A stretch of 64,000 nt of DNA, taken from NCBI GenBank assembly GCA_965153355.1, contig OZ231128.1:11036001-11100000 (forward strand). Direction: 5' to 3'. Shown here piece after piece: positions 1 to 10,150 of the stretch. Below the pieces are notes generated by a model. The model saw only the letters and a program-made list of their open reading frames with translations. It did no database searches and was not told the DNA's origin. This stretch comes from Flaccisagitta enflata (lineage: Eukaryota; Chaetognatha; Sagittoidea; Aphragmophora). Both the position numbers and the translations under genes were made by a program. Position 1 is the stretch's first letter, and the number at the start of each line of letters is the position of its first letter.

Positions 1-269
1 TATGAAATTTGGACACAAAAAATGTCAAACATAGTACTTTATGAGACAAATGATTCCAGATTAGTGAAATGATGCAATTAAGGGTAAAAAGCTCAATACT
101 TTTTGCCAGTTGAGATTGATCACCCTGTAAGCACATTCATAATTCATCTACTTTAGGAACTATGAAAATCAGAAAGAATGGTTGACTTAAATCACTTTCA
201 ATGAAATTAGATTTGGTTATAGACAATATTTTGGTTTACAATAATTAAGTAACCAGATAGAAGAACATT
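1..269. other. AT-rich sequence, no feature recognised
   Basis: No open frame with recognisable similarity and no repeat structure was seen. It lies downstream of exon 3 of transporter copy A on the minus strand, so it is probably intron 3 of that gene. Confidence 0.4.
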
Positions 270-277
270 CTTGTATG

Positions 278-715
278 CAGGGGCCTGAAGAGGCCTAGAC
301 ACCCTGTACAAATTATAGGGGCCCGGGCCTCAGGGGGGGCCCGGGGGGCCCCTCAATTATCATATAATTAGAAATGAAGAGGAAAGCAAAAGGAAAAGGG
401 AGAAAAGCAAAAGGGAAAAAAAAAGAAAAGAAGATGAAAAGAAAAAAAAGAAAAAAAAAAGAAAAAAAAACAAAAGCCCTTAGCTAATAATACAAATGCT
501 GAAAAATCTTTTAAGATACCAACATTTTTTTTTTTGTTACAGATCAAAGTACTTAGTTCAACACTTGGATTTTCTTCTCCAAATAGAAAAAGAGACTGAA
601 AAGTAATCAATAAAAAAACTACACGTGCTATCATTTCGGCCGGCAGCCGGCAGACTAGGGGGGGGCCCGGATTTTTTGGTTGTATAGGGGCCCGAAATTT
701 CTCTGCTGGCCCCTG
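278..715. mobile_element. hAT-like non-autonomous DNA transposon (MITE)
   Basis: The 438-bp element begins CAGGGGCC and ends GGCCCCTG, a perfect 8-bp terminal inverted repeat. It is flanked on both sides by the 8-bp direct repeat CTTGTATG (270-277 and 716-723). CAGGGG-type ends with 8-bp target duplications are the signature of the hAT superfamily. The interior holds G/C-run blocks just inside each end, an A/G-rich stretch at 374-475, and no transposase, so it must have been mobilised in trans. It lies in the presumed intron 3 of the transporter copy to its right. Confidence 0.85.
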
Positions 716-844
716 CTTGTATGAGCTAACAATTGGAAAAATAAAAACATCCTAAGAACAATTTAAGCCTCAAACCGCCCTAGAAATAAGAACACTGAGC
801 CTCAGAAAAAAATAACAAGTTCTTATAAAAACTAATGAGTGTAC

Positions 845-1013
845 CTAAGAGTCGAGCCAAGAGCGGAGAGAATTGCAGCCGACCAAAAGAGTTCTCCGGT
901 GAGGGCGGGTAAAAAGCAGATGGCGCCCATCACGCGGCCAAATCGATGCTGAAACGGATCCAACATCGTCGTGTAGCCCGCGTCACGCATCGGCTTTGCG
1001 AACAAAAGACCGC
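845..1013 (-). CDS. Transporter copy A, exon 3
   Basis: 169 nt encoding [16 protein letters not shown] onward to ILSALGSTL. The acceptor is TTTTTAG at 1020-1014 and the donor is GTACAC at 844-839. It matches copy B exon 3 except for four silent base differences. Unlike copy B, the 3' edge is present once, but the 5' edge is triplicated (see 1050-1203). Confidence 0.85.
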
Positions 1014-3126
1014 CTAAAAATTGTAACCCAAATAAACGTGAAATGAGACAATTGTTATGTAGCCCGCGTCACGCATCGGCTTAGCAAACAAAAGACCGCC
1101 TAAAAATCATAACACAAACAAATGCGAATTTAATACAACATCGTCGTGTAGCCCGCGTCACGCATCGGCTTTGCGGACAAAAGACCGCCTAGAAATCATA
1201 ACACAAACAAATGATTACATCAAACAATTACTTAAAGTCATATACAATGATCATTAATAAGTGATGCAGAAGATTCTGATAAGCTGCCACGTAACATGAA
1301 ACATTCGGCATAAGCTGCCGCAGTTATCGGATCATCATGTTTACTGTGTACACAGGAACTGAAGCGTTCGCACTTCCACTGCGCCCCTCCCCCCTTACTG
1401 CTCTCCGTTTAAGGGGCGAAAATTTCTGACCACCTCCCCTAATGCAGGGCCAGAGTCGCAAGACCGTCTAAAGTCTCAATGATGTGAAAAGGCTTGCCAA
1501 GATTTCGATAGCTAATTATGCTTCCTGAATCAGTTTATCTTTTCAAACAAAACGCAGTTGTGTGTAAGGGAGCAATACAATTCTCATAATCTAAATATTC
1601 ATACGGGCCTTTGCTCTGTCATTAGACAGTCATCGAGCCTATTCACGGTTTTAAAATAAAAGAATGATTTTGACGCTGAGAAGGTTTTTTTTTTCATCTA
1701 TTGATGTGTATCAATCATTACTGCAATATGCAAATTAGGATAAACCACGATTACGAAACAGAGTCATCTGCTTCCTGCGCTGCCGCGGATCTTATCAAAG
1801 CGCAAACCGATCGACCAACCGACAAACCAACTTCATAAGTCGCGTTCACGCGACTAAAAATAGTTTCACTGACCTAGTAAGAGGCTAATGGAGAATCCGA
1901 AAGGAGCTTGACACCAACCAAAACCGGATGCGTAAGTGATTTCCGCTGCGCCGTTGATGTATCCGCCTCCAACCCACGTCGCTGATGGTTATAATAATCA
2001 TCATTGCAAAGCCAATAAATGTGATTAAAATAAAGAACAAGGTCATTAGACCTAAGTCGCGTGCGTCGGCATTTTCAAAAAAGTCAGGCAGACAGACAGG
2101 CAATTATTTTCTTTCAAAAAGACATTTGAAATGGCTGTTTACTTCACAAAGTTCCTTCTTTACCACTCGGAGACATGAAAATGCTTTAAAAAGTCTTTAA
2201 AACTGTTTTGAGACCGACCGACGGACCGACGGACAGAAAAGTGGGTTACAGAGTTATAGAGCACGCGACTAAAAAGATGACAAAAACAAAATAGAAGTCA
2301 TTTTTGACGGTTAAAAGATAACACACAAATATTTGTTGTAGAGGTTCCCATTGGCTCATTTTTTAGGGTTGTGACACATCAGAGAGTACAAAATGACTTT
2401 CTTACAAAAGTTCCGTTTTGATTTCATTTTACCACACTTAAGATCTTAATTCTAATGTTAATTTCATTTTAAGTTTTTAGGTGCGACAAAGCACCTCTAT
2501 AACTGGCTGTGGCCGTTGGTCTGTCGGTCTGTCGGTCTGTCGGTAACGCATTCGTTAGACGATCCACACGTCGCACCTTGGCCTTATTGGCCTACTTGGC
2601 CTTGGTTAACTTTAATTTCATTTTAAGTTCGATTTTCATTCCATTTTACCACACTTGCGATGACTCAGAAAGAATATTATATTTGCTTCAGTTTCTACTA
2701 TTCTTCAACAGAAATTACATCATGTGTTAGACACCATTACCATCTTGGCCATAAATATACGGACATAATATCATTTAGACCTAAACCGTTTTAGAGCAAT
2801 TCTCATCAAAAGTTGGTTTCCTGTTTTCAGTTGTCCGTATATTCATGGCCAAGATGGTACGCTCCACCGCCGTCGTTTCACTCACCCGTCATTGTCATAA
2901 CGTTTCACTCACCCGTCATTGTCGTAACGTTTCACTCACCCGTCATTGTCATGACACCGACGAAAAGATTGATATTCCTTTTTGCTAAAATGACATCTTC
3001 GGCCGAAACTTGTTCTTCCGCTTCTTTCCGCATTTTGCTGTTTTTCCACGCGGCATAAAGGCCGACGCCCAGAATCACCAAATAAAACACAATCACGCCG
3101 ATCAAACCTGGAAAATGCGTCGCCAT
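845..3126 (-). CDS. High-affinity choline transporter-like gene, copy A (exons 1-3 only; continues off left edge)
   Basis: This is a spliced minus-strand gene: exon 1 3126-2940, exon 2 1981-1874, exon 3 1013-845. Phases join exactly (1/2, then 1/2, leaving AG at the end of exon 3). The product matches the N-terminal part of SLC5A7/CHT1, the Na+- and Cl--dependent choline uptake protein of cholinergic nerve endings: a first hydrophobic segment, the conserved [16 protein letters not shown] stretch across the exon 1/2 junction, then [21 protein letters not shown]. The start ATG was chosen because it matches the usual short SLC5A7 N-terminus; the frame stays open upstream. Later exons would lie left of base 1. 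Compared with copy B, all coding differences in exons 1-3 are silent, arguing that this copy is functional. Confidence 0.85.
1050..1203 (-). repeat. Two extra copies of the 5' edge of exon 3 with splice acceptor
   Basis: About 60 bp spanning the start of exon 3 (TAG acceptor plus the codons for [14 protein letters not shown]) recurs upstream in gene direction at about 1050-1116 and 1133-1203. Each copy keeps a plausible acceptor (TTTTTAG or TTTCTAG). Copy B has only the native edge. The extra copies could act as decoy acceptors or may simply be intronic debris. Confidence 0.8.
1801..1860 (+). repeat. Hairpin-ended repeat, partial
   Basis: A GACC-rich tract is followed by the stem-loop AGTCGCGT/ACGCGACT and then AAAAA. 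The same element sits at the equivalent place in copy B (34211-34268), so it predates the duplication. Confidence 0.7.
1874..1981 (-). CDS. Transporter copy A, exon 2
   Basis: 108 nt encoding [20 protein letters not shown] then [17 protein letters not shown]. The acceptor is ATCAG and the donor is GTCAGT. It differs from copy B exon 2 at three positions, all silent. The segment corresponds to the conserved [13 protein letters not shown] region of SLC5A7. Confidence 0.87.
   Translation of the reverse strand, partial: RRGLEADTSTAQRKSLTHPVLVGVKLLSDSPLASY
2041..2103 (-). repeat. 60-bp repeat with a GTCGCGTGC motif, inverted relative to 47633-47707
   Basis: The segment containing GACCTAAGTCGCGTGCGTCG and a CAGACAGACAGG tract recurs in opposite orientation at about 47633-47700. 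In copy B that other copy forms the right boundary of the 12.4-kb insertion. It resembles a decayed member of the hairpin-ended family. A short GACCGACGGACC tract ending in GCACGCGACTAAAAA follows at 2205-2276. Confidence 0.55.
2474..2607 (-). repeat. Hairpin-ended repeat (GGTGC-stem subfamily), complete
   Basis: It reads TTTTTA, then stem GGTGC/GCACC with loop GACAAA, then CTCTATAACTGGC, a GTCGGTCTGTCGG tract, GACGATCCACACGTCGCACC and GGCCTTGGTT. It is flanked on both sides by about 17 bp of TTAATTTCATTTTAAGTT. In copy B the same flanks enclose 12.4 kb instead. Confidence 0.8.
2881..2966 (-). repeat. Three tandem copies of the exon 1 donor edge (27-bp unit)
   Basis: The end of exon 1 plus its donor (CAATGACGG followed by GTGAGTGAAACG in gene direction) is repeated with starts at 2881, 2908 and 2935. 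This gives three equally good GTGAG donors. 27 is a multiple of three, but GTGAGTGAAACG contains an in-frame TGA, so only the first donor in gene direction is clearly productive. Copy B has three donors too, with slightly different spacing. Confidence 0.8.
2940..3126 (-). CDS. Transporter copy A, exon 1 with start codon
   Basis: 187 nt (62 codons plus one base), starting [20 protein letters not shown]. It contains the first transmembrane helix, a charged loop ([19 protein letters not shown]) and [12 protein letters not shown] before the donor. It differs from copy B exon 1 at four positions, all silent. The extended N-terminus upstream differs between copies, supporting this ATG. Confidence 0.87.
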
Positions 3127-3868
3127 CAATTGGAAACGAACATATTCCGCATTAACAAATGAAAATATGAAATACATTGGGTGACAAGATCAAGGTTTCT
3201 TTCGTATGTGAATTTGGGGCCGCGATAGGACATGATTTTGGCTTTGCCACCCGGATATATGTCCGATGTGTTCAGGGTGTCTTGTTAAGACCCAATTTCA
3301 AATAAATAGGCCCCTGCAACAATAACAACTTCCGTGCCACGCCTATTTATTCTCCATCGTAAATAAAGGACTTAATCTTGCTCTTCCTCCAAATATGGGG
3401 TGTTGCAACTTGCAAAGAGGTAAATGTTGTGATCTCACGCTGTTTTCCTTTCAAATATAAGATGGATTTGTCATGCCCACTCCTTTACCATATGAAAGTT
3501 GAAAAAACATTGCCCTTAAGAAATAGAGGCCAGAATTCTCCAATTTAAAAAGGATGAAAGCCTTGCAAGCTGTCAATGGTGTTTACTCCGGATTGCTCAC
3601 GACTATCCTTTACTATTGACAAACAAAATGTTTATCTAACAAAACTAGCAGCTTGACTGCATGTAGTATAGGGTTGGACAGACCTATACCATTTAGTACA
3701 CACACAATATCTTACATAAGTAACAATCAATGATTACTAATGTACTGGTGGAAGTACTGACACTAGCAATATTGATTAGAAAACCAAACCCTTAGAGGCA
3801 AGAATCGAGGTACAACCATTTGGGACCGCCGGCATTCTCTACCAAGGTACTGATACATATGAAAGTTT

Positions 3869-4117
3869 AACAAGGCCAAGTTAAGGCCAATAAGTGCGCC
3901 TCGCTTGATCAAGAATTTGTAAATGAACGTTTTTGATAAATGAATGAATGAATGAATGAATGAATGAATGAATATGAATGTGGTAAGGCATGAAAGGTGA
4001 TGGGAATGAAGAAACATGTTGTAATCAGCCGCTTTGCACATTTCAAACGTTTGCGTGACCGACCAACCGACCGACCGACATGACCTCTTATAGAAGTGCG
4101 AGGACGCACTTAAAAAA
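3869..4117 (+). repeat. Hairpin-ended repeat, insertion with an empty site in copy B
   Basis: It starts AACAAGGCCAAG, contains a TGAA microsatellite (3943-3975) and a GACCGACCAACC tract, and ends with stem AAGTGCG/CGCACTT (loop AGGA) followed by AAAAAA. The equivalent locus in copy B (49571-49590) reads GAAAGTTGAAAAAACATTG without the element. The element therefore inserted directly in front of an A-run. Confidence 0.85.
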
Positions 4118-4660
4118 CATTGCCCTTAAAAATGGAGGCCAGAATTCTCCAATTTACAAATGTCCGTCATGTCCGAGTGGCAAAGCCAAAATCATGTTCT
4201 TTCGCGTCCCCAACATTGCATTGTGAAAATATATACTGCGCGAATGAAAAAAAGCCGCACCCTTTTATTGGGTAATAAAACAGAAAAAAGAAATATTTTC
4301 AATATTTTTCTACGAAAGTGATTTAGAAAATTTTCTGATTTTCTTTCATTCTAGACTAATCCCAGGTTTTTATCTCAAATCATTTAGATGTTGCAGCTTG
4401 TCAGAATGAACCTTTATTTTTGAAAATGCCCTTTCTTTTAAAAAGATAATGTTTTCACTTTTTTTTAAACCATTTTAAAACAAATAAAGCTAGGAATGCC
4501 CGATTGGAACCAAACAAAAATTCTATTAAATGGTTTTTTAATGATCTAAGATTTTAATTATCTATAAATCCAAAATGAATATTAACCATTAAAAAGTGCG
4601 GCTTTTTTATTTATTTGCGTAGTATATTGAGGTGGCTTTACTGCAGGTAAGACCGCCAAA

Positions 4661-4885
4661 TCATTGGGGCCACAACAACAACCCACCTCCCACATTGAGA
4701 CCGATATTATCGTCTTCGTAGATGCAGGTGCAAATGTCTCCATCGCACGATGTGTTCGAACCCCAACAACCCATATACTTCCTCCCAGTGAAGTCATATT
4801 CTTCCAGGTTCTTGTACGCCTTTGTCGCGTCTCCGCACGACATCTTCCACGTGTCGTGGAAATTTTGTTTTGTACTTGTCGGATA
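4661..4885 (-). other. Cysteine-rich open frame, possible exon or chance ORF
   Basis: A minus-strand frame behind a possible acceptor (ATTTAG) reads YPTSTKQNFHDTWKMSCGDA, continues through GRKYMGCWGSNTSCDGDICT and ends LLLWPQ-stop. It has five cysteines and no recognised family. The copy at 50138-50362 keeps the frame but has four replacement and two silent changes. That contrasts with the all-silent pattern of the neighbouring transporter exons, so coding constraint is not supported. A GACCGACCGA hairpin remnant adjoins it at 4888-4945. Confidence 0.25.
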
Positions 4886-5379
4886 CTAAATGCGTGGCCG
4901 ACCGACCGAGTAACCGACCAGCGGAGCTTCGCTTGGGGCACGTAGCTACTTTAGCTTAGCTATTCATTTACGAGCAAGAGAGAGAGAGACAGTGAGCATG
5001 AGCATATGAGAAAGGAAATTTAATCAGTGTTCAGTAGTCCCCACTGATTACATTGGGAGATCGGTACATATATATTTACAGATCAGTACAGGTCAGTGCA
5101 GTAAGAAGAGACAGAGCTGATGCCAGAGCAAAACACTTTATCCAGGAGATTTCGGAGGCTAATCCGATGGAGTGTAAGAAAAATCATTGAATTTATTTTT
5201 GTACTCAGGTGCTGGATGGAATCCTACAAGTTTTCCATTCCGGACTCTCTGCGGGAAGAATTTTTTTCCCCCTTTTTTTCCCTTTCGTGTTTTGCGATTT
5301 TTTTTTATCCAGCTAAGAAGAAAACAAGGCCAACACCTATAAGTCGCGTGCAAGACTTACTTACATAATCGCCTAATTA

Positions 5380-5575
5380 TATAAGTGTGTTATTTCCTGT
5401 AATGACGATAATGACTATGATTACCTATTGACCTATGACAATAATGACTATAATTACCTATTGACCTATAATTGCCTATAATGATCTATAATTACCTTTA
5501 ATTACCTATAATTACCCATTATCAAATAATGAACTATAAGTACCTGTAAAGACCTATGATTACCTATAATTACAT
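5380..5575. repeat. AT-rich minisatellite (ATAATTACCTATTGACCT-like units)
   Basis: Degenerate tandem units of about 12-25 bp built on TATAATTACCTAT and ATTGACCTA. No coding potential. Confidence 0.65.
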
Positions 5576-6135
5576 ATGGACCAATAGATGGGGGTGAAAA
5601 ATTTTTTTTTGGTCATAGAAAGATTTGCATCGGTGAAAAGTTTACTTTTTATGTCTACTTTGAGATAAAAAAAAGTTTGGGCCATATTTCTCATTTCCCT
5701 CTGGCGAGGAGCACTTTTAGTTCCCCCCTTTTTGGGGGTGCAAAGCACTACCAAAAACAATGCAAAATTTGTTCATCTTAATCTCTTTGCTATTCCTTGA
5801 CAAATTGGTAAAAATCCTTGGGGCTGGTCTTGTTTGAAAGATATTAAGTGGTAGAACATAAAATAAGTAGAAGTAGCTAATAGGGATCCCTGTGGGGCCC
5901 TCCAGGGGTCCTCAAAGGGCCCCCAAATGACCAAAATAACTGGAAATGGCTTAAAAATGAGGGGTTTTGGAGTTGTTTCTTCTTAAATGTTATGGGGAGG
6001 ACAATTCTATGTTAAGATGCTGTCACCTGGTTTGGAGCAACAAAAGAAAAGGTCAGGGGCCCCTCAGGGACCCATTCAAGGGGCCCCTAGATGCTCCAAA
6101 AGGCTTAAAATGGGTAAAAATGACCAAAATTTAAG
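5576..6135. other. Non-coding, left shoulder of an inverted-repeat element
   Basis: No gene was recognised. From about 5885 the sequence has GGGGCCC-rich pieces (GGGGCCCTCCAGGGGTCC and similar) alternating with AAAATGACCAAAAT, leading into the left arm of the 6.1-8.1 kb element. Confidence 0.4.
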
Positions 6136-8138
6136 CATTTTTATCAATTTTTTGTTATCTTTGACAATCCAGGGCCTAGTTATGTGTTTAGCTTCCCTCA
6201 TCAGTGCAGCAGAACTAGATAGGAAGGCTGAAGACCCCTGATAGGCCCATCCAGAGGACCTAAAGGACTCAAAATAGCCAAAAATGACCAAATCTTGACA
6301 TTTTTATACTATTCTTCTTTGAAACATTGTTGGACTGCACCTATTTACTGTTTATTGGATGGATGATTGATTGATTGATTAAATGATTAATTGTTAGATT
6401 GATTCATATGTCTGTGGGACGATGTCCTGTAGAACACAGGGGGACTTTCGTTCGTCCGTTCGTGCATTCGTTCGTGCGTCCCCCCCAGGCCCTTTCAGGC
6501 CTAAAATCTGCCCTTTCAGGACTGAAATTTACCCTCTCAGACCTAAAATTTGCATTTTCAGGCCTTGAATCTGCCCTCTCAGGCCTGAAATCTGCACTCT
6601 CAGGCATTGAATCTGCCCTCTCAGGCCTGAATTTTGCCCTCTCTGGTCTGAAATCCACCCTCTCAGGCCCTCTCAGGCCTTGTGTTTCCCCTCCCAGCCT
6701 GAGAGGGCAGATTTCAGGCCTGAGAGGGCCTGGGGGAGACGGACGGACAAACGGACAAACAAAAGTCCCCCTGTGTTCTACAGGACATTGTCCCCTTCGG
6801 GGCCGCTGCCCTGCTTCCCCTCACTCTAATTCACAATCAGGCAAAGCAGGGCAACGGGTATCGCTGACCACATATTGCCCTTGGGCAACCTGTTGAAGAC
6901 TTAAATCACCCCCTGTGTTCTAACCCCTTTGGTTTTGTGCCCTGCTCCCACTCATTCCCAAATACAATCATACAAAGAAGGGCAGTGGGTATTGCTGAAC
7001 ACATATCACTACTGCTTTGTTTTAGTTTTAGTATTTTGTTTGTGTAGCGGGCTGGTTCAGATATCAATCAATGACTATGGCATAGCTGACCCCATGGCAT
7101 CACTTTAGTGTTGCATCTGCATAAGTACCTGGCCAAGAGCTGATAGATAATCTGATTATGCTGAGTCAGAGCTTGGTAAAGCTTTACCGCTTCAGGCATC
7201 CCATACGCCCCATATGATGGCATTGTCTCAGTATCTGATCTGGCAACATATCTTTGACAGAAAGAGTCTTACATTGAGATCACCATTTCAGATGGAAATG
7301 ACAATCCAAAGTTATTTCTCTTCCAGCTTAGCAATGAATGAAGAAGATCTTTGCTCTTTGGATGCATGGATACCCTGTCTTTTCTACCAAGGGGAACTGG
7401 TAGATTTTGAAAAAATTAAGTCTCATCATACACTGATGTTGTTCATGATACTGCATCTTGGGAAGAGATCAAAGAGTCAGGCTTTATTTCTAAAAAAAAA
7501 GTTCATGGGCCTTGTTTTTGGCTGGAATATGGAGCAATGATGGCTGGGATGGGAAAGTCCCTGAGGACTAGACATTGAGTCAGTTTGAGAGTATTGAAAT
7601 TACTCCAAAACCTTTAATATCATTCCCCCCCTCTCTTGGTTCATTAGAGAAAAAAAAAGAAAAAAAAAAACAAAAAATGTAAACAAAAACAAGAAACAAA
7701 GCCAAAAACAGAACCAAAAACAAAAGCTTTTAAACCACGATTGTAGAATGTACATTACATAGCAAGATGTAATGTTGCAAGATTTGATCATTAAAGCATG
7801 ACCAGCAGCAGCTTAAAAATCTATCCTTTTAGTAGGTATAATATTCTGTATAATGTATGATAATTGAGGTATGATATATGACATATGAATCAATCTATCA
7901 ATCAATCAATCATCCATCCAATAAACAGTAAACATGTGCAGTCCAACAATGTATCAAAGAAGAATAGTGTAAAAATGTCAAGATTTGGTCATTTTTGGTT
8001 ATTTTGGGTCTTTTAGGTTCTCTGTATGGGCTCACCAGGGGTCTTCAGCTTTCTTATCTAGTTCTGCTGCACTGATGAGGGAAGCTAAACACATAACTAG
8101 GCCCTTCATTGTCAAAGATAGCAAAAAATTGTTCATAT
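6136..8138. mobile_element. 2-kb element with ~250-bp inverted terminal arms
   Basis: The left arm (about 6136-6411) and right arm (about 7883-8138) are imperfect reverse complements. Shared landmarks include GCAGCAGAACTAGATAGGAAG against its complement, TTGGACTGCAC, GTTTATTGGATGGATGATTG and GATTCATATG. The centre holds a smaller foldback (6421-6795) and about 1 kb without a recognised gene. A 108-codon frame at 7214-7540 has no family I know. The arms look like a foldback DNA transposon that captured or collected other repeats. No target duplication was confirmed. Confidence 0.65.
6421..6795. repeat. Foldback with a GGCCTGAAATC minisatellite core
   Basis: Inverted arms contain CCTGTAGAACACAGGGGGAC (6429-6448) and its complement (6763-6782), each beside a TTCGTTCGTCC-type tract. 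Between them about ten 21-24-bp units of the form CTCAGGCCTGAAATCTGCC occupy 6484-6725. The same arm and core recur at 35.33-35.54 kb beside the retrotransposon. Confidence 0.75.
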
Positions 8139-8449
8139 TTCTGACTCCCCCATCTTCATAAATTTTCAAATTTATTGGCAACAAGGCCACTCTATGACAT
8201 CGAAGGCATCTGTTTCCGTTTCTCACCATCCTTTCTATTCCTTATCTTTCCCCTCTTGATCTTGTTTACCTTTTCTTCTACCATATTTTACCTTGTTACC
8301 TTCACCTTTTATTTCTCTCTTTTCCATTTTATTCATTTGTTTTTGTCTGAGTGGGGGGGGGGGGGCAATCCGGCAATCGTCATCTTTTTTTTAATTTTAT
8401 TTTTCTACATTGGCTCCCATAAGAAGTGATCTAGGCAACTGCTGTATTT

Positions 8450-8945
8450 CATTTCAAGTTTCTTGTCATCCTTTCTTTCCGAACATCTATCTTTTACCCC
8501 AAAGATTGTCCATGTTTTCTAAATTTTCCTGTCTGTCTTTATGTCCGTACATCTATCCTTCTAACCCAAGGTTGCCAAGGTTTTCCCAAGTTTCCCCCTC
8601 TTTTTTTCTGATCATAAATATATCTTTCTTTCCCAAGGTTGTCCGTGTTTTCTAAAGTTTCCTGTCTGTCTTTATGTCCGTACATCTATCCTTCTAACCC
8701 CAGGTTGCCCAAGTTTCCCCCTCTTTTTTCTGATCATACATACATCTTTCTTCCCCAAGGTTGTCCAGGTTGTCTCAAGTTTCTTGTCTGTCTTTCTGTC
8801 CGTACAACCATCTTTCTATCTCGAGATTGGCCAAGTTTTCTCATGCTTCCTATCTATTTCTATCCATTCATCTATCTTTCTATCTCAAAGTTGTCCAAGT
8901 TGTCTCAAGTATTCTGTCTGTCTTTCTGTCCCAACAACTATCTTT
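8450..8945. repeat. Pyrimidine-rich tandem repeat (units ~110-130 bp)
   Basis: About four or five units share CTGTCTGTCTTTATGTCCGT, an ATCTATCCTTCTAACCC-like part and CCAAGGTTGTCC. The open plus-strand frames here are by-products of the repeat. G-runs sit just outside, at 8352-8365 and 8959-8967. Confidence 0.7.
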
Positions 8946-9251
8946 TCTCATTTGCGCGGGGGGGGGGTGTTTAAGTGGTTGAACCCGCGGCCAAATTCCT
9001 CATCCCCGCCGCCGCAGCAGCCGCATCCGTCGCTGCAGCGGCCGTGATCGATCCTCTTCATTGGTGCGGCTGAAACCCGAATTCGCCTCCTATTGGTTGG
9101 CGGGGAATCATCTTCCTTCTCTATTGGCTCCAGCCTTTTCATGCTCTACATTCATTGGTCAGAGCGCTGGCTGCGTGGCGCGAATTTTTTTTCCTACAAT
9201 GTTCCTTACATTGGATGGAGAGAGACAGAGAAGCATTACAATTTGGCCTAC

Positions 9252-9364
<113 letters not shown>

Positions 9365-9479
9365 GGTGGACCGCTGACGCGTGGTGTAAACGGGGCTAAG
9401 AGAAGAAATGCACGCAAACCGCATCCTTAACCAAATCGTCTTCAATTTCTTCGCGTTTATGTCTCCTCTTCCTCCGTGA

Positions 9480-9745
9480 TGGGTTGTACATCCTTCCTTC
9501 CTTTTGTTGTAATGTACATCCTTCCTTCCTTTGATTGTAATGTACATTCTTCCTTTGGTTGTAGTGTACGTTCTTCTTTTGCTTGTATTGCACCTTCCTC
9601 CCATTGCTTGTAATGTTCCTTCATTCCTTCCTTTGCTTGTAATGTACCTTCCTCCCTTTGCTTTTAATGTACCTTCATTCCTTCCTTTGCTTGTAATGTA
9701 CCTTACTCCCTTTGCTTGTAACATACCTTCCTCTCTTTGCTTTAA
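9480..9745. repeat. Minisatellite of CCTTTGCTTGTAATGTACCT-like units
   Basis: Roughly ten imperfect 20-35-bp units. The minus-strand frame through it repeats ITSKGRNEGTL-like peptides, a repeat by-product and not a recognisable protein. Confidence 0.75.
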
Positions 9746-10028
9746 AAGTTCATCCTTCTTGACTACACGTTTTTTATGTGACGCATTGAAATTGACCCCG
9801 CGCATCTCATTGCAACGCCTTCTTATTCTCAATTTTAATCGACCAAAAGCGTCATCACTGTAAAAGATTCTATATCTTTCACGGTGCTGTATTCCATTTG
9901 ACGCCCTCTCCATCACTTATCATCTCCATATATGGTATTTCATTAGTATCCATCAATTGTGTTTAAAACTTTTCAACTCACCCTTCGCTGACCTGGCATG
10001 TTTTACCACGACGGCTTTCTGTCCAAGA

Positions 10029-10150
10029 AACAAGGCCAAGTAGGCCAATAAGTGCGACATGTGGATCATCGAACAAATGCGTTACCGACAGACCAACCGA
10101 CCGACCAACCAATGGACACAGTTATAGAAGTGCTTTGTCGCACCTAAAAA
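10029..10150 (+). repeat. Hairpin-ended repeat (GGTGC-stem subfamily)
   Basis: It runs from AACAAGGCCAAGTAGGCC through GTGTGGATCATCGAAC-type sequence and a GACCAACCGACCGACC tract to the stem GTGC/GCAC and CTAAAAA. It is almost collinear with the copies at 56.74-56.98 kb in reverse. Confidence 0.8.

Larger units (their letters stand above)
3127..5370. repeat. 5' flank of transporter copy A, duplicated at 48.2-50.86 kb
   Basis: Long collinear similarity to 48220-50860 is interrupted by private insertions: a hairpin-ended repeat only here (3869-4117) and a foldback only in the other copy (48382-48959). No convincing promoter element was identified. The block fixes the extent of the segmental duplication upstream of exon 1. 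Confidence 0.8.

Noticed and set aside
7214-7540. 108-codon plus-strand frame as a gene
   Set aside because: No recognisable domain or splice context; it lies within an inverted-repeat element.
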